This document shows, in pieces, positions 52,390 to 62,630 of a stretch of DNA of 64,000 nucleotides. Positions within the stretch are counted from its first letter, which is position 1. Each line of letters starts with the position of its first letter. The position numbers were made by a program, and so were the translations under genes. Source of the DNA: Clostridioides sp. (GTDB lineage Bacteria; Bacillota; Clostridia; Peptostreptococcales; Peptostreptococcaceae); assembly GCA_031261505.1 (NCBI GenBank), contig JAISJN010000008.1, positions 248,001 to 312,000 on the forward strand, read 5' to 3'. Below the pieces are notes generated by a model. It worked only from the letters and a program-made list of their open reading frames with translations, was not told the DNA's origin and ran no database searches.

Positions 52390-52479
52390 AATGTTGATTC
52401 AACACTTTCAGTGGGTGGGTTTTCCCACTGAAATGAGGAATATAGTCCCACCTCCCCAGGTGAAGACATCTTTCTCAAG
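52390..52479 (-). repeat. Structured intergenic repeat, copy F
   Basis: The best-kept copy. On plus: TGTTGATTCAACAC, a TTTCAGTGGG/CCCACTGAAA hairpin, ATGAGG, a CCCACCTC/AGGTG hairpin, then GACATCTTTCTCAAG ending at the stp stop codon (52480-52482). It separates stp and prkC, genes that normally touch or overlap. Confidence 0.65.
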
Positions 52480-53229
52480 TTATATTCCTATCAAGATAAC
52501 TGAAACATTATCTTTTCCAGAAATATCATTTGCTATATTTATCAGACTCTCGCTAGTTTTATTTAAGTCGTCTCTATTATCGATTATCGTTTTTCTAATT
52601 TCTTTGTATTCAACAAATCCAGTGAGCCCATCTGTAGCCATAAGTATAATATCGTCATCCCTGAGTTTGTATTTAAATATATCTACTGCAACCATGCTAT
52701 CAGTGCCCATCGCTCTGGTAATTCTATTCCTCTGCGGATGTACTCTAGCTTCTTCTTCAGTTATAATATTCGCACTCACGAGTTCAGCCACCAATGAGTG
52801 ATCTGTAGTTATCTGGTCAAATTTTCTATCGTGCAGGATGTAACCCCTGCTGTCGCCGACATTTGCTATGCATAGGTTGTCTTCAAATACTATAGCTGTA
52901 ACCAAGGTTGTTCCCATTCCAAAGTATTCTGGAGATTCCTTGGATCTGTCGAAAATTATCTTATTTACACTATTATACGCCTGTCTCATGACATCGTCCA
53001 TATAATCTAACTTTATATTGCCATACTTCAATATATTTTCCTTTAGAAACTTAATAATATTTGTGACCGCCAGCTTACTCGCAACTTCACCCTTATTGTG
53101 TCCACCCATTCCATCTGCTATCGCGAATACTCCAACTGGACCAAATTCAGTCTCAACTATCTCTCCCCTACAGTAATCTTCATTGTTCTTTCTTATCTTT
53201 CCTATATGAGAGGCTGAGCTAAACTCCAT
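52480..53229 (-). CDS. stp: PP2C-type protein phosphatase Stp/PrpC
   Basis: A 249-residue manganese-dependent phosphatase that reverses PrkC phosphorylation. IRKNNEDY (Asp/Asn metal site), ADGMGGHNKGEVAS (about 38), NVGDSRGYIL (about 125), ATDGLTGFV (about 190) and GKDNVSVILI at the end are the PP2C motifs. AAGGAGGAGTAATT precedes ATG 53229. rlmN ends 25 bases upstream, and prkC follows after repeat F. Confidence 0.95.
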   Translation of the reverse strand: MEFSSASHIGKIRKNNEDYCRGEIVETEFGPVGVFAIADGMGGHNKGEVASKLAVTNIIKFLKENILKYGNIKLDYMDDVMRQAYNSVNKIIFDRSKESPEYFGMGTTLVTAIVFEDNLCIANVGDSRGYILHDRKFDQITTDHSLVAELVSANIITEEEARVHPQRNRITRAMGTDSMVAVDIFKYKLRDDDIILMATDGLTGFVEYKEIRKTIIDNRDDLNKTSESLINIANDISGKDNVSVILIGI

Positions 53230-53254
53230 AATTACTCCTCCTTGTGACCAGGAC

Positions 53255-54292
53255 CTACTTATTCTGAAATTTCCTTCTCAGTTGTCCACACGCTCCACTT
53301 ATGTCTGCTCCTCTAGAAATTCTAACAGTAGCTGGTATTTTATGCTTTTCAAGGCGATCTCTAAATTTGTAGATAAATACCTTGTCTGGTTTTTTATAGT
53401 CCTTCTCGTCTATCTCGTTGATAGGTATGAGGTTTACGTGACATAACATTCCCCTCAGGAGAGCTGCTATCGCATCTGCCTCTTTCTCTGAGTCATTTAC
53501 GCCTCTTATCAGAGAGTACTCGAAGGTTATCCTTCTATTTGTCTTTTTCAGATAGTATCTGCAAGCATCTACTATCTCCTCTATTTTATATGCTTTTGCC
53601 ACTGGCATTATCTCTGCTCTTTTTACATCGTAAGGTGAATGAAGTGATATTGCGAGGTTTATCGGCAATTCTAAATCTGCCAGCTCGTATATTCTAGGGA
53701 CTATTCCACAAGTTGAAAGAGTTATATGTCTATAACCTATGTTTAATCCGTTTTTTTCATTTACCAATTCTAAAAATTTCTTGCTGTTTTCAAAGTTGTC
53801 GAGAGGTTCTCCACTACCCATCATGACGATGTTCGAGACTCTTTTTCCAGTGTCTTCTTCCACCTTCATTATCTGGTCTAGTATCTCCCAAGGCTCTAGA
53901 TTTCTCATGAGTCCATCCAAGGTAGATGCACAAAAATTACATCCCATCCTGCATCCTACTTGATTGGAAACACATACAGTAACCCTATCACCATAATCCA
54001 TCATGACAGTTTCTATTATATTTCCATCGGGGAGTAAAAACAAATATTTTTTTGTCCCATCTATTTTTGACTCAAGTTTCAATTCTACCTCAATGTTGCC
54101 TATCTCAGCATTTTCAGCCAATTTTTCCTTGAGTGAATTTGGTATATTTTTCATGTCCTCAAATTTCTTCGCACCCTTGAATATCCAAGAGTAAACCTGA
54201 GTACCTCTAAACGCCTTTTCTCCTATTGAGACCATGAATTCTTTGAGTTCATCTTCTCTTAAATTTTTAAGTACTATTCTTTTCTCGCTCAA
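53255..54292 (-). CDS. rlmN: Dual-specificity rRNA/tRNA methyltransferase RlmN
   Basis: A 345-residue radical SAM enzyme that methylates C2 of A2503 in 23S rRNA and A37 of some tRNAs. CRMGCNFCAS (about 117) binds the 4Fe-4S cluster; MGSGEPLDN and ISRGADISGACGQL with a catalytic Cys are family marks. It starts at TTG 54292 after GGGGTAGTAAA. It is 12 bases after rsmB, so it is in the def-fmt-rsmB-rlmN-stp-prkC run. Confidence 0.96.
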   Translation of the reverse strand: MSEKRIVLKNLREDELKEFMVSIGEKAFRGTQVYSWIFKGAKKFEDMKNIPNSLKEKLAENAEIGNIEVELKLESKIDGTKKYLFLLPDGNIIETVMMDYGDRVTVCVSNQVGCRMGCNFCASTLDGLMRNLEPWEILDQIMKVEEDTGKRVSNIVMMGSGEPLDNFENSKKFLELVNEKNGLNIGYRHITLSTCGIVPRIYELADLELPINLAISLHSPYDVKRAEIMPVAKAYKIEEIVDACRYYLKKTNRRITFEYSLIRGVNDSEKEADAIAALLRGMLCHVNLIPINEIDEKDYKKPDKVFIYKFRDRLEKHKIPATVRISRGADISGACGQLRRKFQNK

Positions 54293-54304
54293 TTTACTAC
54301 CCCA

Positions 54305-55630
54305 CTATTTTATTCTCTTCAACTTTGCTATGAAAAATCCATCCATTCCATGTACATTAGGATATATCTTAAGCACTCCACTTTCTTGTTGCTCCATATC
54401 TATCTCTACATTTTCTATAGGTGTTAGTTCAAAGTTGTCGTTATTCCTTAGAAAATCTTCTACTACTTCTATATTTTCGTTGTCTTGTATCGTACAGGTG
54501 CTGTATACTACTATTCCACCTACTTTTACGTACTTAGATGCGTTGTAAAGAATCTTCGCTTGAATTTCTGGTAAGCCTAGTAGATCTGCCTCTTCTTTAT
54601 ACTTTATTTCAGGCTTTCTTCTGACTATTCCAAGCCCAGAACAAGGTACGTCGGCTAGAACTCTATCGTATCTATCAACACTGTCTTCATCTAATTCCAA
54701 GGCATCGAATTCTTCTACCTCTACGTTTTTTAGACCGAGCCTTTGCGCAGTCTCTTTTATTAGTTTTAATTTATGTTCGAATATATCCCTAGCGACCACC
54801 TCGCCCGCACCTCCCATCAGAGTTGCTATATGGGTGCTCTTGCCACCTGGTGCGCTACATACGTCTATCACAGACATATTTTCTTTAGGATTTATTGCTT
54901 TCCCTACTATCATAGAACTAATATCTTGAATTGTAAATAATCCACGACTAAATAATTGGTTATTTTCTATATTTTTTAGATTCTTGACACATACAGCCTC
55001 GTCTATTCCTTTTACCTTAGTTGCTCTTATTCCCATTTCAGATAACTCTTCTATAAGCTCTTCCCTCGTGATCTTAGTCGTATTGACCCTGATGTAAAGA
55101 TTTGGTTTCTCTGCATTTTCCTCAAGGAGATCCTTTGTAAAATCTATTCCGAACCTATCTATCCAATTTCTGACCATCCATGTCTTGTACGAATACCTTA
55201 TCGCCAATTCCTCTGCCTCGTCATCTACATCTATGTCCATTATTGTATCCCTATTTCTTATCTCGTTTCTGAGTATTGCATTGACAAATCCAGATGACCT
55301 TCTATCGTATTTTTTGACTAGGTTGACCGCCTCGTTTACGCCCGCGTAATCTGATATGCTATTTAGAAACAATATCTGATATGTACCCAATCTAAGTATG
55401 TTTCTAACAGGGACAGACATCTTCTTGATTCTGATCTTTGATAGTTTTCTTATAATGTAGTCTATGTATATTTTGTTTTCTATTACACCGTAGACCAACT
55501 GTGTCGCAAGCCCTCTGTCTGCGTCCTGTATATCTATATTTTTGAAATGCTTGTTGATCGAGATATTAGAATAATTGTCGTTTTCTTCTATATCGCATAT
55601 TACCTTAAATGCAAATTCTCTTGCGTTCAT
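54305..55630 (-). CDS. rsmB: 16S rRNA cytosine-967 C5-methyltransferase
   Basis: A 441-residue protein with an N-terminal NusB-like helical RNA-binding domain (about 1-130) and a C-terminal methyltransferase domain. DVCSAPGGKSTHIATLMGG (about 253), DVPCSGLGIVRRKPEIK (catalytic Pro-Cys) and YSTCTIQDNENIEVVE (second Cys) are typical. GGAGGGAGAACTAA precedes ATG 55630. The region upstream to yugP is 167 bases and holds a repeat-like block and a terminator. Confidence 0.96.
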   Translation of the reverse strand: MNAREFAFKVICDIEENDNYSNISINKHFKNIDIQDADRGLATQLVYGVIENKIYIDYIIRKLSKIRIKKMSVPVRNILRLGTYQILFLNSISDYAGVNEAVNLVKKYDRRSSGFVNAILRNEIRNRDTIMDIDVDDEAEELAIRYSYKTWMVRNWIDRFGIDFTKDLLEENAEKPNLYIRVNTTKITREELIEELSEMGIRATKVKGIDEAVCVKNLKNIENNQLFSRGLFTIQDISSMIVGKAINPKENMSVIDVCSAPGGKSTHIATLMGGAGEVVARDIFEHKLKLIKETAQRLGLKNVEVEEFDALELDEDSVDRYDRVLADVPCSGLGIVRRKPEIKYKEEADLLGLPEIQAKILYNASKYVKVGGIVVYSTCTIQDNENIEVVEDFLRNNDNFELTPIENVEIDMEQQESGVLKIYPNVHGMDGFFIAKLKRIK

Positions 55631-55664
55631 TTAGTTCTCCCTCCGAGTATCCTCGTCTTGTATC

Positions 55665-55745
55665 GTTTGATTTTAAATTCTGATTGCTTGTGATGGTTAT
55701 TACCTGGCTTGGTATGAGCCAATCCTAAGATTAGTTGTATTATGT
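55665..55745 (-). repeat. Divergent repeat-like block I
   Basis: On minus: GATTGGCTCATACCAAGCC, then GGTAATAACCATCACAAGC, AATCAGAATTTAAAATC. ATCACAAGCAATC also occurs in copy E, GGCTCATACC in block H, and GGTAAT-ACCAT in copy D. Confidence 0.35.
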
Positions 55746-55756
55746 CAGTATACAGA

Positions 55757-55796
55757 ATCAGGGGACAGTTCACAACTTGTGGATTGTCCCCCTGAT
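55757..55796 (-). terminator. yugP terminator
   Basis: ATCAGGGGACA pairs with TGTCCCCCTGAT (one bulge), with an inner CACAA/TTGTG pair. It lies directly at the yugP stop. The T run after it on minus is weak. Confidence 0.7.
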
Positions 55797-55797
55797 A

Positions 55798-56499
55798 TTA
55801 ATCTCTTCTTCTACCTTGCAGCAGTATTAGCCTTAGCAATTGTAAAATTCCTACTAGGGCTGCAGCTACATAGGTAAATGCAGCCGCACTAAGCACTGAT
55901 CTGCTTTGTCTTCTCTCGTCACGGTCGACTATTCCAAGCTCTTCAAGTTGAATCAACGCCCTGTGAGAAGCATTAAATTCTACTGGAAGTGTTATTATCT
56001 GAAACAAAACTGTGACCGAGAACAGGATTATTCCGATATTTAAGAGCGATCCAGACATCATAAGCCCTGCAATTATCAAAAACCAAGATATATTCGAAGC
56101 AAAGTTCACAACTGGAACTAGACTGCTCCTCATAGCCAGTGGAGCATATCCATGTGCGTGTTGAATCGCGTGGCCGCATTCGTGTGCCGCCACTGCTACA
56201 GATGTAATTGAGCTTCTTCCGTATACATCCTCTGATAATCTAAGAACCTTCGTCCTAGGGTCGTAGTGGTCTGTGAGATGACCTCTTATAGGCTCTACCT
56301 TCACATCTCCTAGACCATTTGCCATTAGAATCCTCATCGCAGCCTGCTCTCCAGTATAACCGCTATGCGCTCTAACTCTCATATACTTCTTTGTAGCTGA
56401 ATTCACCTTGTACTGTGCGTACACAGTAAGTAAAATTGCCGGTATCAATATTATCATAGTTGAATCGTAACCGTAGCCACCGTAATACATTGGAAACAT
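55798..56499 (-). CDS. Zinc-dependent membrane protease (YugP family)
   Basis: A 233-residue membrane protein with a first membrane helix (about 12-28), then the metalloprotease motif VAAHECGHAIQHAHGY (HExxH, about residues 97-101) and further membrane helices at about 125-145, 150-170 and 205-225. Its substrates are unknown. GGAGGTAGAAC precedes ATG 56499. It sits between DUF116 and rsmB, its usual place in clostridia. Confidence 0.92.
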   Translation of the reverse strand: MFPMYYGGYGYDSTMIILIPAILLTVYAQYKVNSATKKYMRVRAHSGYTGEQAAMRILMANGLGDVKVEPIRGHLTDHYDPRTKVLRLSEDVYGRSSITSVAVAAHECGHAIQHAHGYAPLAMRSSLVPVVNFASNISWFLIIAGLMMSGSLLNIGIILFSVTVLFQIITLPVEFNASHRALIQLEELGIVDRDERRQSRSVLSAAAFTYVAAALVGILQLLRLILLQGRRRD

Positions 56500-56544
56500 G
56501 TTCTACCTCCAGTCTGAATATCACTCTAATCTACCTAGATTATC

Positions 56545-56580
56545 TGGTATCTTCTTACGTATTTTAAATGGCGATTCACG
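56545..56580 (-). repeat. Repeat-like block K at the DUF116 stop codon
   Basis: On minus GGCGTGAATCGCC forms a small hairpin holding the DUF116 stop TGA (56576-56578), followed by ATTTAAAATACG. AATCGCCATTTA is also in copy E. Confidence 0.3.
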
Positions 56581-57340
56581 CCTTTAGTTGATGATTTTTC
56601 TTGTATTTATGACCTGTGAATAGTAAGACTGCATTTTCGACTTCACTCGCGTCTACCTTTGTGTCAAAACAAGGTCCGTTTGGCCTGCTGTTAAACACAG
56701 CCATAACAGGTATACCCTTCACGTCTCTTAGACCAGACGTGAGGTCTCTCTCACATGCAACAGCTATTACAGCCTTTGGTCTGTTGTCTACTATTATCTT
56801 TCTGGCAAGTGTGCCACCTGTTGAAACAAATACCCTCAAATCGTATTTGTCCTTTAGATCGAGTAAATCCTTTATATTGCATTTTCCACATTTTCTGCAG
56901 TTTTCTATATCATTTGTTATTCTAAACCCACATAAGTTGTACTGAAGGCAATGTGGTAGCAGTACTATTATATCCTCTGATGCAAAATTATATTTACCGC
57001 TGTATATACATTCGTTGTTTAATTTTACGTAAATTTTTCTAATTCCGTCCTTAGGTATTCCAACCAATGCTCCAATTCCCATCATCATAGGAAACAGAAT
57101 GCTCAAAACTCTAAAATTTAATTTCATGAGCGAGGTCGGTACCCTTTTATCCACAACAACTATGTATGTTACCAGGCTAGAAAATACAATTATCGCCGCA
57201 ATCAATGTGAATACTGCTATCAAGAGTTTTGAGAGTATCTGACTATAGCCCATAACGAAGAAGTCTAGCACTCCGATTACAACTCCTAGAGCCAATACTA
57301 AAATAACTGCACTCTGAAAGTACTTCTTTATCTCTTCCAT
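56576..57340 (-). CDS. DUF116 domain protein
   Basis: A 254-residue protein with two N-terminal membrane helices (about 12-30 and 38-60) and a cytosolic domain. The domain has LPHCLQYNLCGFRIT, then CRKCGKCNIKDL (Cys cluster, about residue 145) and later CERDLTSGLRDV and PNGPCF. The cysteines suggest an iron-sulfur or zinc site. Genomic neighbours fmt, def and priA are usual for DUF116 in clostridia, but its function is unknown. AAAGGTGAACAG precedes ATG 57340. Confidence 0.88.
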   Translation of the reverse strand: MEEIKKYFQSAVILVLALGVVIGVLDFFVMGYSQILSKLLIAVFTLIAAIIVFSSLVTYIVVVDKRVPTSLMKLNFRVLSILFPMMMGIGALVGIPKDGIRKIYVKLNNECIYSGKYNFASEDIIVLLPHCLQYNLCGFRITNDIENCRKCGKCNIKDLLDLKDKYDLRVFVSTGGTLARKIIVDNRPKAVIAVACERDLTSGLRDVKGIPVMAVFNSRPNGPCFDTKVDASEVENAVLLFTGHKYKKNHQLKA

Positions 57341-57365
57341 CTGTTCACCTTTTGTTTCATCCCGA

Positions 57366-58307
57366 TTAAATATTAAATTTACCCAAGATGCTTCCTATCT
57401 TTATCTCGTTCCCTTTGATGTATTCGCCTACCATCATTCTTTTTTTGTTTGGCATTTGAATTTCTTCTATAAGCAAGACAAGCTCACCTGTAGCGACCTT
57501 TATTCCACCTTTAGTTACTTCTATTATCGTGCCCGGTTCTTCTCCAGATACCTCGTCGACCACCCTTGTCTTCCACACCTTCATAGTAGCCTCGCCATAG
57601 GTTGTATACGCACTCGGCCATGGATTAACACCTCTTACTAGGTCGTGTATCTGCTTTGCAGACTTAGAAAAATCTATGTCCCCTAGTTTTTTGTCCATTA
57701 TAGGTGCGTATGATGATAGTGAATCGTCCTGCTTATGTCTAGGTGCGACTCCTTCAGAAATCATTTCTATTGTTTCTTTTAGAAGGTCTGCTCCATCGCT
57801 CATTATCCTGTCGTGAAGCTCACCTGCTGTTATCTCGTCGTCTAAATCTATTTCTTCTTGAAGTATTATATCCCCTGTATCCAGACCCTCGTCCATATAC
57901 ATGGTAGTTACCCCAGTCATCTTCTCTCCATTTATCACTACCCAGTTGATCGGAGCCGCTCCCCTGTATTTAGGAAGCATCGAAACGTGTACATTCACAC
58001 ATCCGAATTTAGGTATATCCAACAATTCCTTTGGTAGAATCTGACCAAAGGCTACAACCACGATAAGATCTGGGTTAATTTCTTTTATTTCTTCAATAAA
58101 TTCAATATCTCTGGCTTTGCATGGCTGTAGTACTGGTATTTCGTATTTTACCGCCAGCTCCTTGACTGGAGAAAAAGACATCTTTTTACCCCTGCCCCTT
58201 TGTTTGTCGGGCTGAGTTACGACACCGACTACCTCGTGTTCCTCGTCTATTAACTTCTGTAAACATGGGACAGCTATATCTGGAGTTCCCATAAAAACTA
58301 TCTTCAT
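57366..58307 (-). CDS. fmt: Methionyl-tRNA formyltransferase
   Basis: A 313-residue enzyme that formylates initiator Met-tRNA with 10-formyl-THF. MGTPDIAVPCLQKL at the start, VHVSMLPKYRGAAPINW (about 107) and TGVTTMYMDEGLDTGDI (about 132) are diagnostic, and a C-terminal OB-like domain follows (about 205-313). AGGAGCTGATTTTAA precedes ATG 58307. The def gene, encoding removal of the same formyl group, lies 20 bases upstream. Confidence 0.97.
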   Translation of the reverse strand: MKIVFMGTPDIAVPCLQKLIDEEHEVVGVVTQPDKQRGRGKKMSFSPVKELAVKYEIPVLQPCKARDIEFIEEIKEINPDLIVVVAFGQILPKELLDIPKFGCVNVHVSMLPKYRGAAPINWVVINGEKMTGVTTMYMDEGLDTGDIILQEEIDLDDEITAGELHDRIMSDGADLLKETIEMISEGVAPRHKQDDSLSSYAPIMDKKLGDIDFSKSAKQIHDLVRGVNPWPSAYTTYGEATMKVWKTRVVDEVSGEEPGTIIEVTKGGIKVATGELVLLIEEIQMPNKKRMMVGEYIKGNEIKIGSILGKFNI

Positions 58308-58327
58308 TTAAAATCAGCTCCTAGAAT

Positions 58328-58771
58328 TTATTCTTCTTCTAATTTATCTACATATAGTATTCCACTTAAATGGTCTATCTCGTGGCAAAATGCCCTAGCT
58401 AGGAAACCTCTTCCCATCATTTCTATTTCTTGACCATGTCTATTAGTTGCCCTTACCCTTACGAAATCGGGTCTTCTGACCAATCCAGATTCACCTTCTA
58501 CGCTAAGGCAACCTTCGTCGTCTATTTGTTCTCCAGAAGCTTCTATTATCTCTGGATTTATAAGTTCGATAAGTCCCTCTCCAACGTCTATTACTACTAC
58601 CTTCTTTAAGACTCCAACCTGTGGAGCTGCTAATCCTACTCCATCTGCATCGTACATTGTATCTGCCATGTCTTCTAGTAGCTCTATTATCCTATCGTCT
58701 ATTACTTCTACTGCTCTAGTCTGCTTTCTAAGCACACTTTCCCCTATCTGCGCTATTCTTCTAAGTGCCAT
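58328..58771 (-). CDS. def: Peptide deformylase
   Basis: A 147-residue metalloenzyme. [11 protein letters not shown] (about 44), EGCLSVEG (about 88) and [13 protein letters not shown] (HExxH, about 129) are the three deformylase motifs; Cys and the two His hold iron or zinc. It removes the formyl group from new proteins. GGAGGAAGAAA precedes ATG 58771, so the eight-residue longer start is rejected. It follows priA by 20 bases. Confidence 0.97.
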   Translation of the reverse strand: MALRRIAQIGESVLRKQTRAVEVIDDRIIELLEDMADTMYDADGVGLAAPQVGVLKKVVVIDVGEGLIELINPEIIEASGEQIDDEGCLSVEGESGLVRRPDFVRVRATNRHGQEIEMMGRGFLARAFCHEIDHLSGILYVDKLEEE

Positions 58772-58791
58772 TTTCTTCCTCCTCATATCTA

Positions 58792-61308
58792 TCACAACAT
58801 ACTACTTGGATTTATATCTATCGATAAATTCACGTCTTTCGTGAAGACTGTATCCCTTTTAGTAATGCATATATATTTTATTATACCCTTTAACAAATTA
58901 ATTTCAACATCATCATCCTTAAATAAAATCTGCCATCTGTAATTGGAATTGATTTTTCCAATTGAGCATGGACTAGGTCCCAGAATGAATTTCAAATCCG
59001 ATATCCCCCTAGCCTTTAGTAGATATTCTAGAGATGAGTGAAGGTTGAATATATTTTTTTTGACCATTCCCTCGTCTTTTCCACTTACGACCACCCTCAT
59101 GAGATTGTTGAATGGTACGTACTCAAATGCCTTTCTAACCTTGATCTCGTCTTCGTAAAAACCCTGGTAATCGTACGATATCGCTCGCCTTATAGCATAA
59201 CTTTCTGTATCATAGGTCTGAAGCACGACCTTTCCCTCTTTATCTGCCCTTCCAGCCCTTCCAGACACCTGAGTTATCAGTTGGAACGTAGTTTCAAAAC
59301 TTCTAAAGTCTGGGAAGTTTAGTATCATATCCGCAGATAATATCCCGACCAAGGTCACATTGTCAAAATCCAGCCCCTTGCTTAGCATCTGGGTACCAAT
59401 CAAGACATTTGCCTCTGATTTTCTAAATCTATTTAAAATATTCTCAAGCGAACCCTTAGCTGAGGTAGTATCCTTGTCTAGTCTCAGTATTTTAGCCTCT
59501 GGCACTAGCCCCATGAGTTGTTCTTCTATCTTTTCTGTACCAGTTCCGGACGAACTCAGATGCTGAGTATCGCCACATTCTGGGCAGGCACTCGGTATAT
59601 TTATTCCATAACCACAGTAATGACATACCCCTGTATTGTTGTTTTTATGATATGTCAAGGAGATGTCGCAGTTATCACATTTAAAGACATATCCACATTT
59701 CTTACAGGATACGAAATTTCCATACCCCCTCCTGTTTAGAAAGAGTATAGACTGTTCTCCTCGACTTATTGTCTCCCTTAATTCCTCAACCAGTCTCGTA
59801 CTGAACATACTAGTATTTCCAAGGTCTAGTTCGCCCTTCATATCGATGACTTCTATCTTTGGCAGTGGCTTTTCATTTGCCCTCTTCTTTATATCTATTA
59901 AAGTATATTCACCGCTCATCGCTCTGTAGTACTCTTCTATAGATGGAGTTGCTGATCCTAGCACTAGGGTGATATTGTTTTTTAATGCCATATATCTAGC
60001 CACTTCTATTGCATTGTATTTTGGATTGCTGTCCGCCTTATAGCTGCTTTCGTGTGCCTCATCGATTATTATTACCCCTAAGTCTGTAAACGGGGCGAAT
60101 AACGCCGATCTAGCTCCTATAAGTATTCTTATCTTACCGTCCTTTATCGCCCTGTACACATCGTGTTTTTCACCTTCTGAAAGTTTACTGTGAAATACTC
60201 CTACTATATGTCCAAATCTATTTTTAACCCTAGATATGGTTTGTGGAGTTAGCGAAATCTCTGGAACTAGAAATATACTGCTTAGACCCTCCTTGAGCGC
60301 CTGTGCTATTATCTCCATATAGACCTCTGTTTTTCCACTGCCGGTTATTCCGTGAATTAAATACGGTTTTTTACCCTCATTAAACATCTGAGAATTCACG
60401 AGTTCAACTGCATTCATCTGCTCTTCGTTTAAGACTACAGTCTTCTTCTCGTCATTGAAGTCTGATTTCGGCTCCCTGTAGTACGGCTTGAATTCAAAGT
60501 TTATTATCCCCTTTGAGTTAAGTGAACTTATACTGGATTTTGAGACCTCTAGTATATCTATCAGGTCGTTTATCTCGGCATCTTTATTTTGCTTTAGAAA
60601 TTCTATTATATTTTTTTGGTTCTTTCCCAGCCTGATTTTATTTTCTGATATATATTCATCTATTCCGTCTACACATCCCTCGAGTATATTTCGGTTCAAT
60701 GAGACATAGCATATATTTTTATCGTTTTGGTGATCGTCATACTCCCAAGATATTCTGATAAATCCTCTGTTTTCTAGTCTATTTACCACATTTAGGATGT
60801 TTGGCAGTTTTTTAAATTTATCTTGTTTTATCCTGTCCTTGCCGTAGTAAAGTTTCTCGAGTATTTCTTTTTCTTCTTCCTTCGACATGGCTAGAAGATT
60901 TTCAAACCCTTCTGAATCCATAGCCTTCACATCTTCACTAAGAGAAATTACCTTGTAGTTATTTAGCTTGTAGCCCTTTGGATAGAGTAAATTCACACAG
61001 TCTATGTAAGTGCAGAGGTACCTGTTTTTCATCCATTTTATAAGCCTTAGGTCATCCGATGTAAATATCGGAAGCTCATCTAAAAGTTCTACCACATCTT
61101 TAATTTTATACGATTCTTCCAGTGAATCCTCAAATCCGAATACAAATGCCTCAACGGGTTTATTACCCCTTCCAAAAGGGACAAGTATTCTATGTCCTAA
61201 CTTTATCTTTCCATCAAAATACTCGGGGATTTTGTATGTAAACAAATTATCCGTGTGTATAGAATTGTTTCTAACTACGACTTTTGCGTATTTGTCGATA
61301 CTGTCCAC
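58792..61308 (-). CDS. priA: Primosomal helicase PriA
   Basis: An 838-residue helicase that restarts stalled replication forks. The N-terminal DNA-binding part (about 1-200), Walker [15 protein letters not shown] (about 318), [11 protein letters not shown], the zinc motifs [13 protein letters not shown] and CHYCG...CPECG (about 540-580) and [13 protein letters not shown] are seen. The frame begins at GTG 61308, very near its GAGGGG; no other start exists nearby, so the exact start is not certain. TATAAT at 61327-61332 suggests its own promoter after the coaBC terminator. Confidence 0.95.
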   Translation of the reverse strand: MDSIDKYAKVVVRNNSIHTDNLFTYKIPEYFDGKIKLGHRILVPFGRGNKPVEAFVFGFEDSLEESYKIKDVVELLDELPIFTSDDLRLIKWMKNRYLCTYIDCVNLLYPKGYKLNNYKVISLSEDVKAMDSEGFENLLAMSKEEEKEILEKLYYGKDRIKQDKFKKLPNILNVVNRLENRGFIRISWEYDDHQNDKNICYVSLNRNILEGCVDGIDEYISENKIRLGKNQKNIIEFLKQNKDAEINDLIDILEVSKSSISSLNSKGIINFEFKPYYREPKSDFNDEKKTVVLNEEQMNAVELVNSQMFNEGKKPYLIHGITGSGKTEVYMEIIAQALKEGLSSIFLVPEISLTPQTISRVKNRFGHIVGVFHSKLSEGEKHDVYRAIKDGKIRILIGARSALFAPFTDLGVIIIDEAHESSYKADSNPKYNAIEVARYMALKNNITLVLGSATPSIEEYYRAMSGEYTLIDIKKRANEKPLPKIEVIDMKGELDLGNTSMFSTRLVEELRETISRGEQSILFLNRRGYGNFVSCKKCGYVFKCDNCDISLTYHKNNNTGVCHYCGYGINIPSACPECGDTQHLSSSGTGTEKIEEQLMGLVPEAKILRLDKDTTSAKGSLENILNRFRKSEANVLIGTQMLSKGLDFDNVTLVGILSADMILNFPDFRSFETTFQLITQVSGRAGRADKEGKVVLQTYDTESYAIRRAISYDYQGFYEDEIKVRKAFEYVPFNNLMRVVVSGKDEGMVKKNIFNLHSSLEYLLKARGISDLKFILGPSPCSIGKINSNYRWQILFKDDDVEINLLKGIIKYICITKRDTVFTKDVNLSIDINPSSML

Positions 61309-61326
61309 CCCCTCTTTCTAACTAGT

Positions 61327-61332
61327 ATTATA
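61327..61332 (-). promoter_or_regulatory. priA candidate -10 box
   Basis: TATAAT on minus, 19 bases ahead of the priA start and after the coaBC terminator. No clear -35. Confidence 0.4.
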
Positions 61333-61342
61333 CTACAAAATA

Positions 61343-61390
61343 GGATGTGAAATACATTCGAGTTTTGACCTCGCCTTGAATTTCACATCC
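61343..61390 (-). terminator. coaBC terminator
   Basis: GGATGTGAAAT pairs with ATTTCACATCC, extended by an inner CTCG/CGAG pair; TATTTTG follows on minus. It separates coaBC from priA. Confidence 0.82.
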
Positions 61391-61406
61391 CGCTCATTTT
61401 CGTAAT

Positions 61407-62627
61407 TTACTGCACATCCCTGATTTTATCCAAGATAACATCCGCTACCTCTTCTTTTTTCATCATAGGATACTGCTCTATATTTCCAGACTTATCTATT
61501 ATCTTGACTACATTGGTGTCACCCTTGAAACCTGCTCCTTCTTGAGTTAGATCGTTGGCAACTATGAAGTCTAGGTTTTTCTTGATTATCTTTGACTTAG
61601 CGTTTTCGACTAGGTCATTGGTCTCTGCCGCAAAGGCAACCAATATTTTATTTCCTTTTTTCTTACCTATTTCGTAAGCTATGTCTTTATTTCTTCCAAG
61701 AGGCATGCTTAAGTCGTCGTCTTTAAAATGTTTCTTTATCTTCTTGTCCGAATAATTCTTAGGTTTAAAATCTGCCACCGCTGCACTTTGTATGATTACG
61801 TGGTTGTCTTCAAAGTTTGATATCATCGCCTCGTACAACTGGTCAGCTGACTCTATCTGCACAAATTTTTCGATGCTGTCAGGCGGTGTTAGGTTAGTAG
61901 GCCCTGAAATCAGAGTGACTTCTGCTCCCCTATTTCCCGCCTGGGCTGCTATGGCATAACCCATCTTTCCAGAGGATCTATTTGAAATAAATCTCACTGG
62001 ATCTATGCTCTCCACAGTAGGTCCTGCTGTCACGATTATCTTTTCGCCCTTTAAGTCCTGCTCAACTTCGACTTCGCTGTCCAAACCTGTAAGAAGTCGC
62101 ACTATCTCGTCGACTATCCTATCCGGGCTTGCTAGCTTTCCTTCTCCGACATCGCCACATGCAAGTCTTCCGCTATCTGGGTTTACAAATTTATATCCTA
62201 GTTTCCTGAGTGAATCCATATTTCTCTTCACTATTGGATTTTGATACATATTAGTGTTCATAGCTGGAGCTATTAGTACCTGTGCCCTTGTAGCCATCAA
62301 CGTCGTCGTTACCATATCGTCTGCAATACCTCCGATAATTTTACCCATGATATTTGCAGTCGCCGGCGCTACGAGAAATAAATCGGCTTGCTTTGCTAGG
62401 GCTATATGCTCCACATCCCAAGTCTTTGGCTCTTCAAACATATCAGATATACAGAAATTCTGACTTAGGGTCTGAAATGTAAGAGGTGTGACAAACTCTG
62501 TAGCGGCCTTGGTCATAATTACATGTACATTTGCACCTAGTTTTTTAAGTTTGCTAACTACATCGCAAACCTTATATACAGCGATACCTCCGCTGACTCC
62601 GATTACAACAGTTTTGTCCCTTAACAT
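61407..62627 (-). CDS. coaBC: Phosphopantothenoylcysteine synthase/decarboxylase
   Basis: A 406-residue two-domain enzyme of coenzyme A synthesis. The N-terminal flavoprotein decarboxylase (CoaC, about 1-180) has GVSGGIAVYK, the active His in WDVEHIALAKQ (about 73) and PAMNTNMYQNP. The C-terminal synthase (CoaB, about 190-406) has TAGPTVESIDPVRFISNRSSGKMG (read in pieces, about 210-235) and AAVADFKP, with KIKKHFKD. It is four bases after rpoZ. coaD of the same pathway is at 40966. Confidence 0.97.
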   Translation of the reverse strand: MLRDKTVVIGVSGGIAVYKVCDVVSKLKKLGANVHVIMTKAATEFVTPLTFQTLSQNFCISDMFEEPKTWDVEHIALAKQADLFLVAPATANIMGKIIGGIADDMVTTTLMATRAQVLIAPAMNTNMYQNPIVKRNMDSLRKLGYKFVNPDSGRLACGDVGEGKLASPDRIVDEIVRLLTGLDSEVEVEQDLKGEKIIVTAGPTVESIDPVRFISNRSSGKMGYAIAAQAGNRGAEVTLISGPTNLTPPDSIEKFVQIESADQLYEAMISNFEDNHVIIQSAAVADFKPKNYSDKKIKKHFKDDDLSMPLGRNKDIAYEIGKKKGNKILVAFAAETNDLVENAKSKIIKKNLDFIVANDLTQEGAGFKGDTNVVKIIDKSGNIEQYPMMKKEEVADVILDKIRDVQ

Positions 62628-62630
62628 CTT

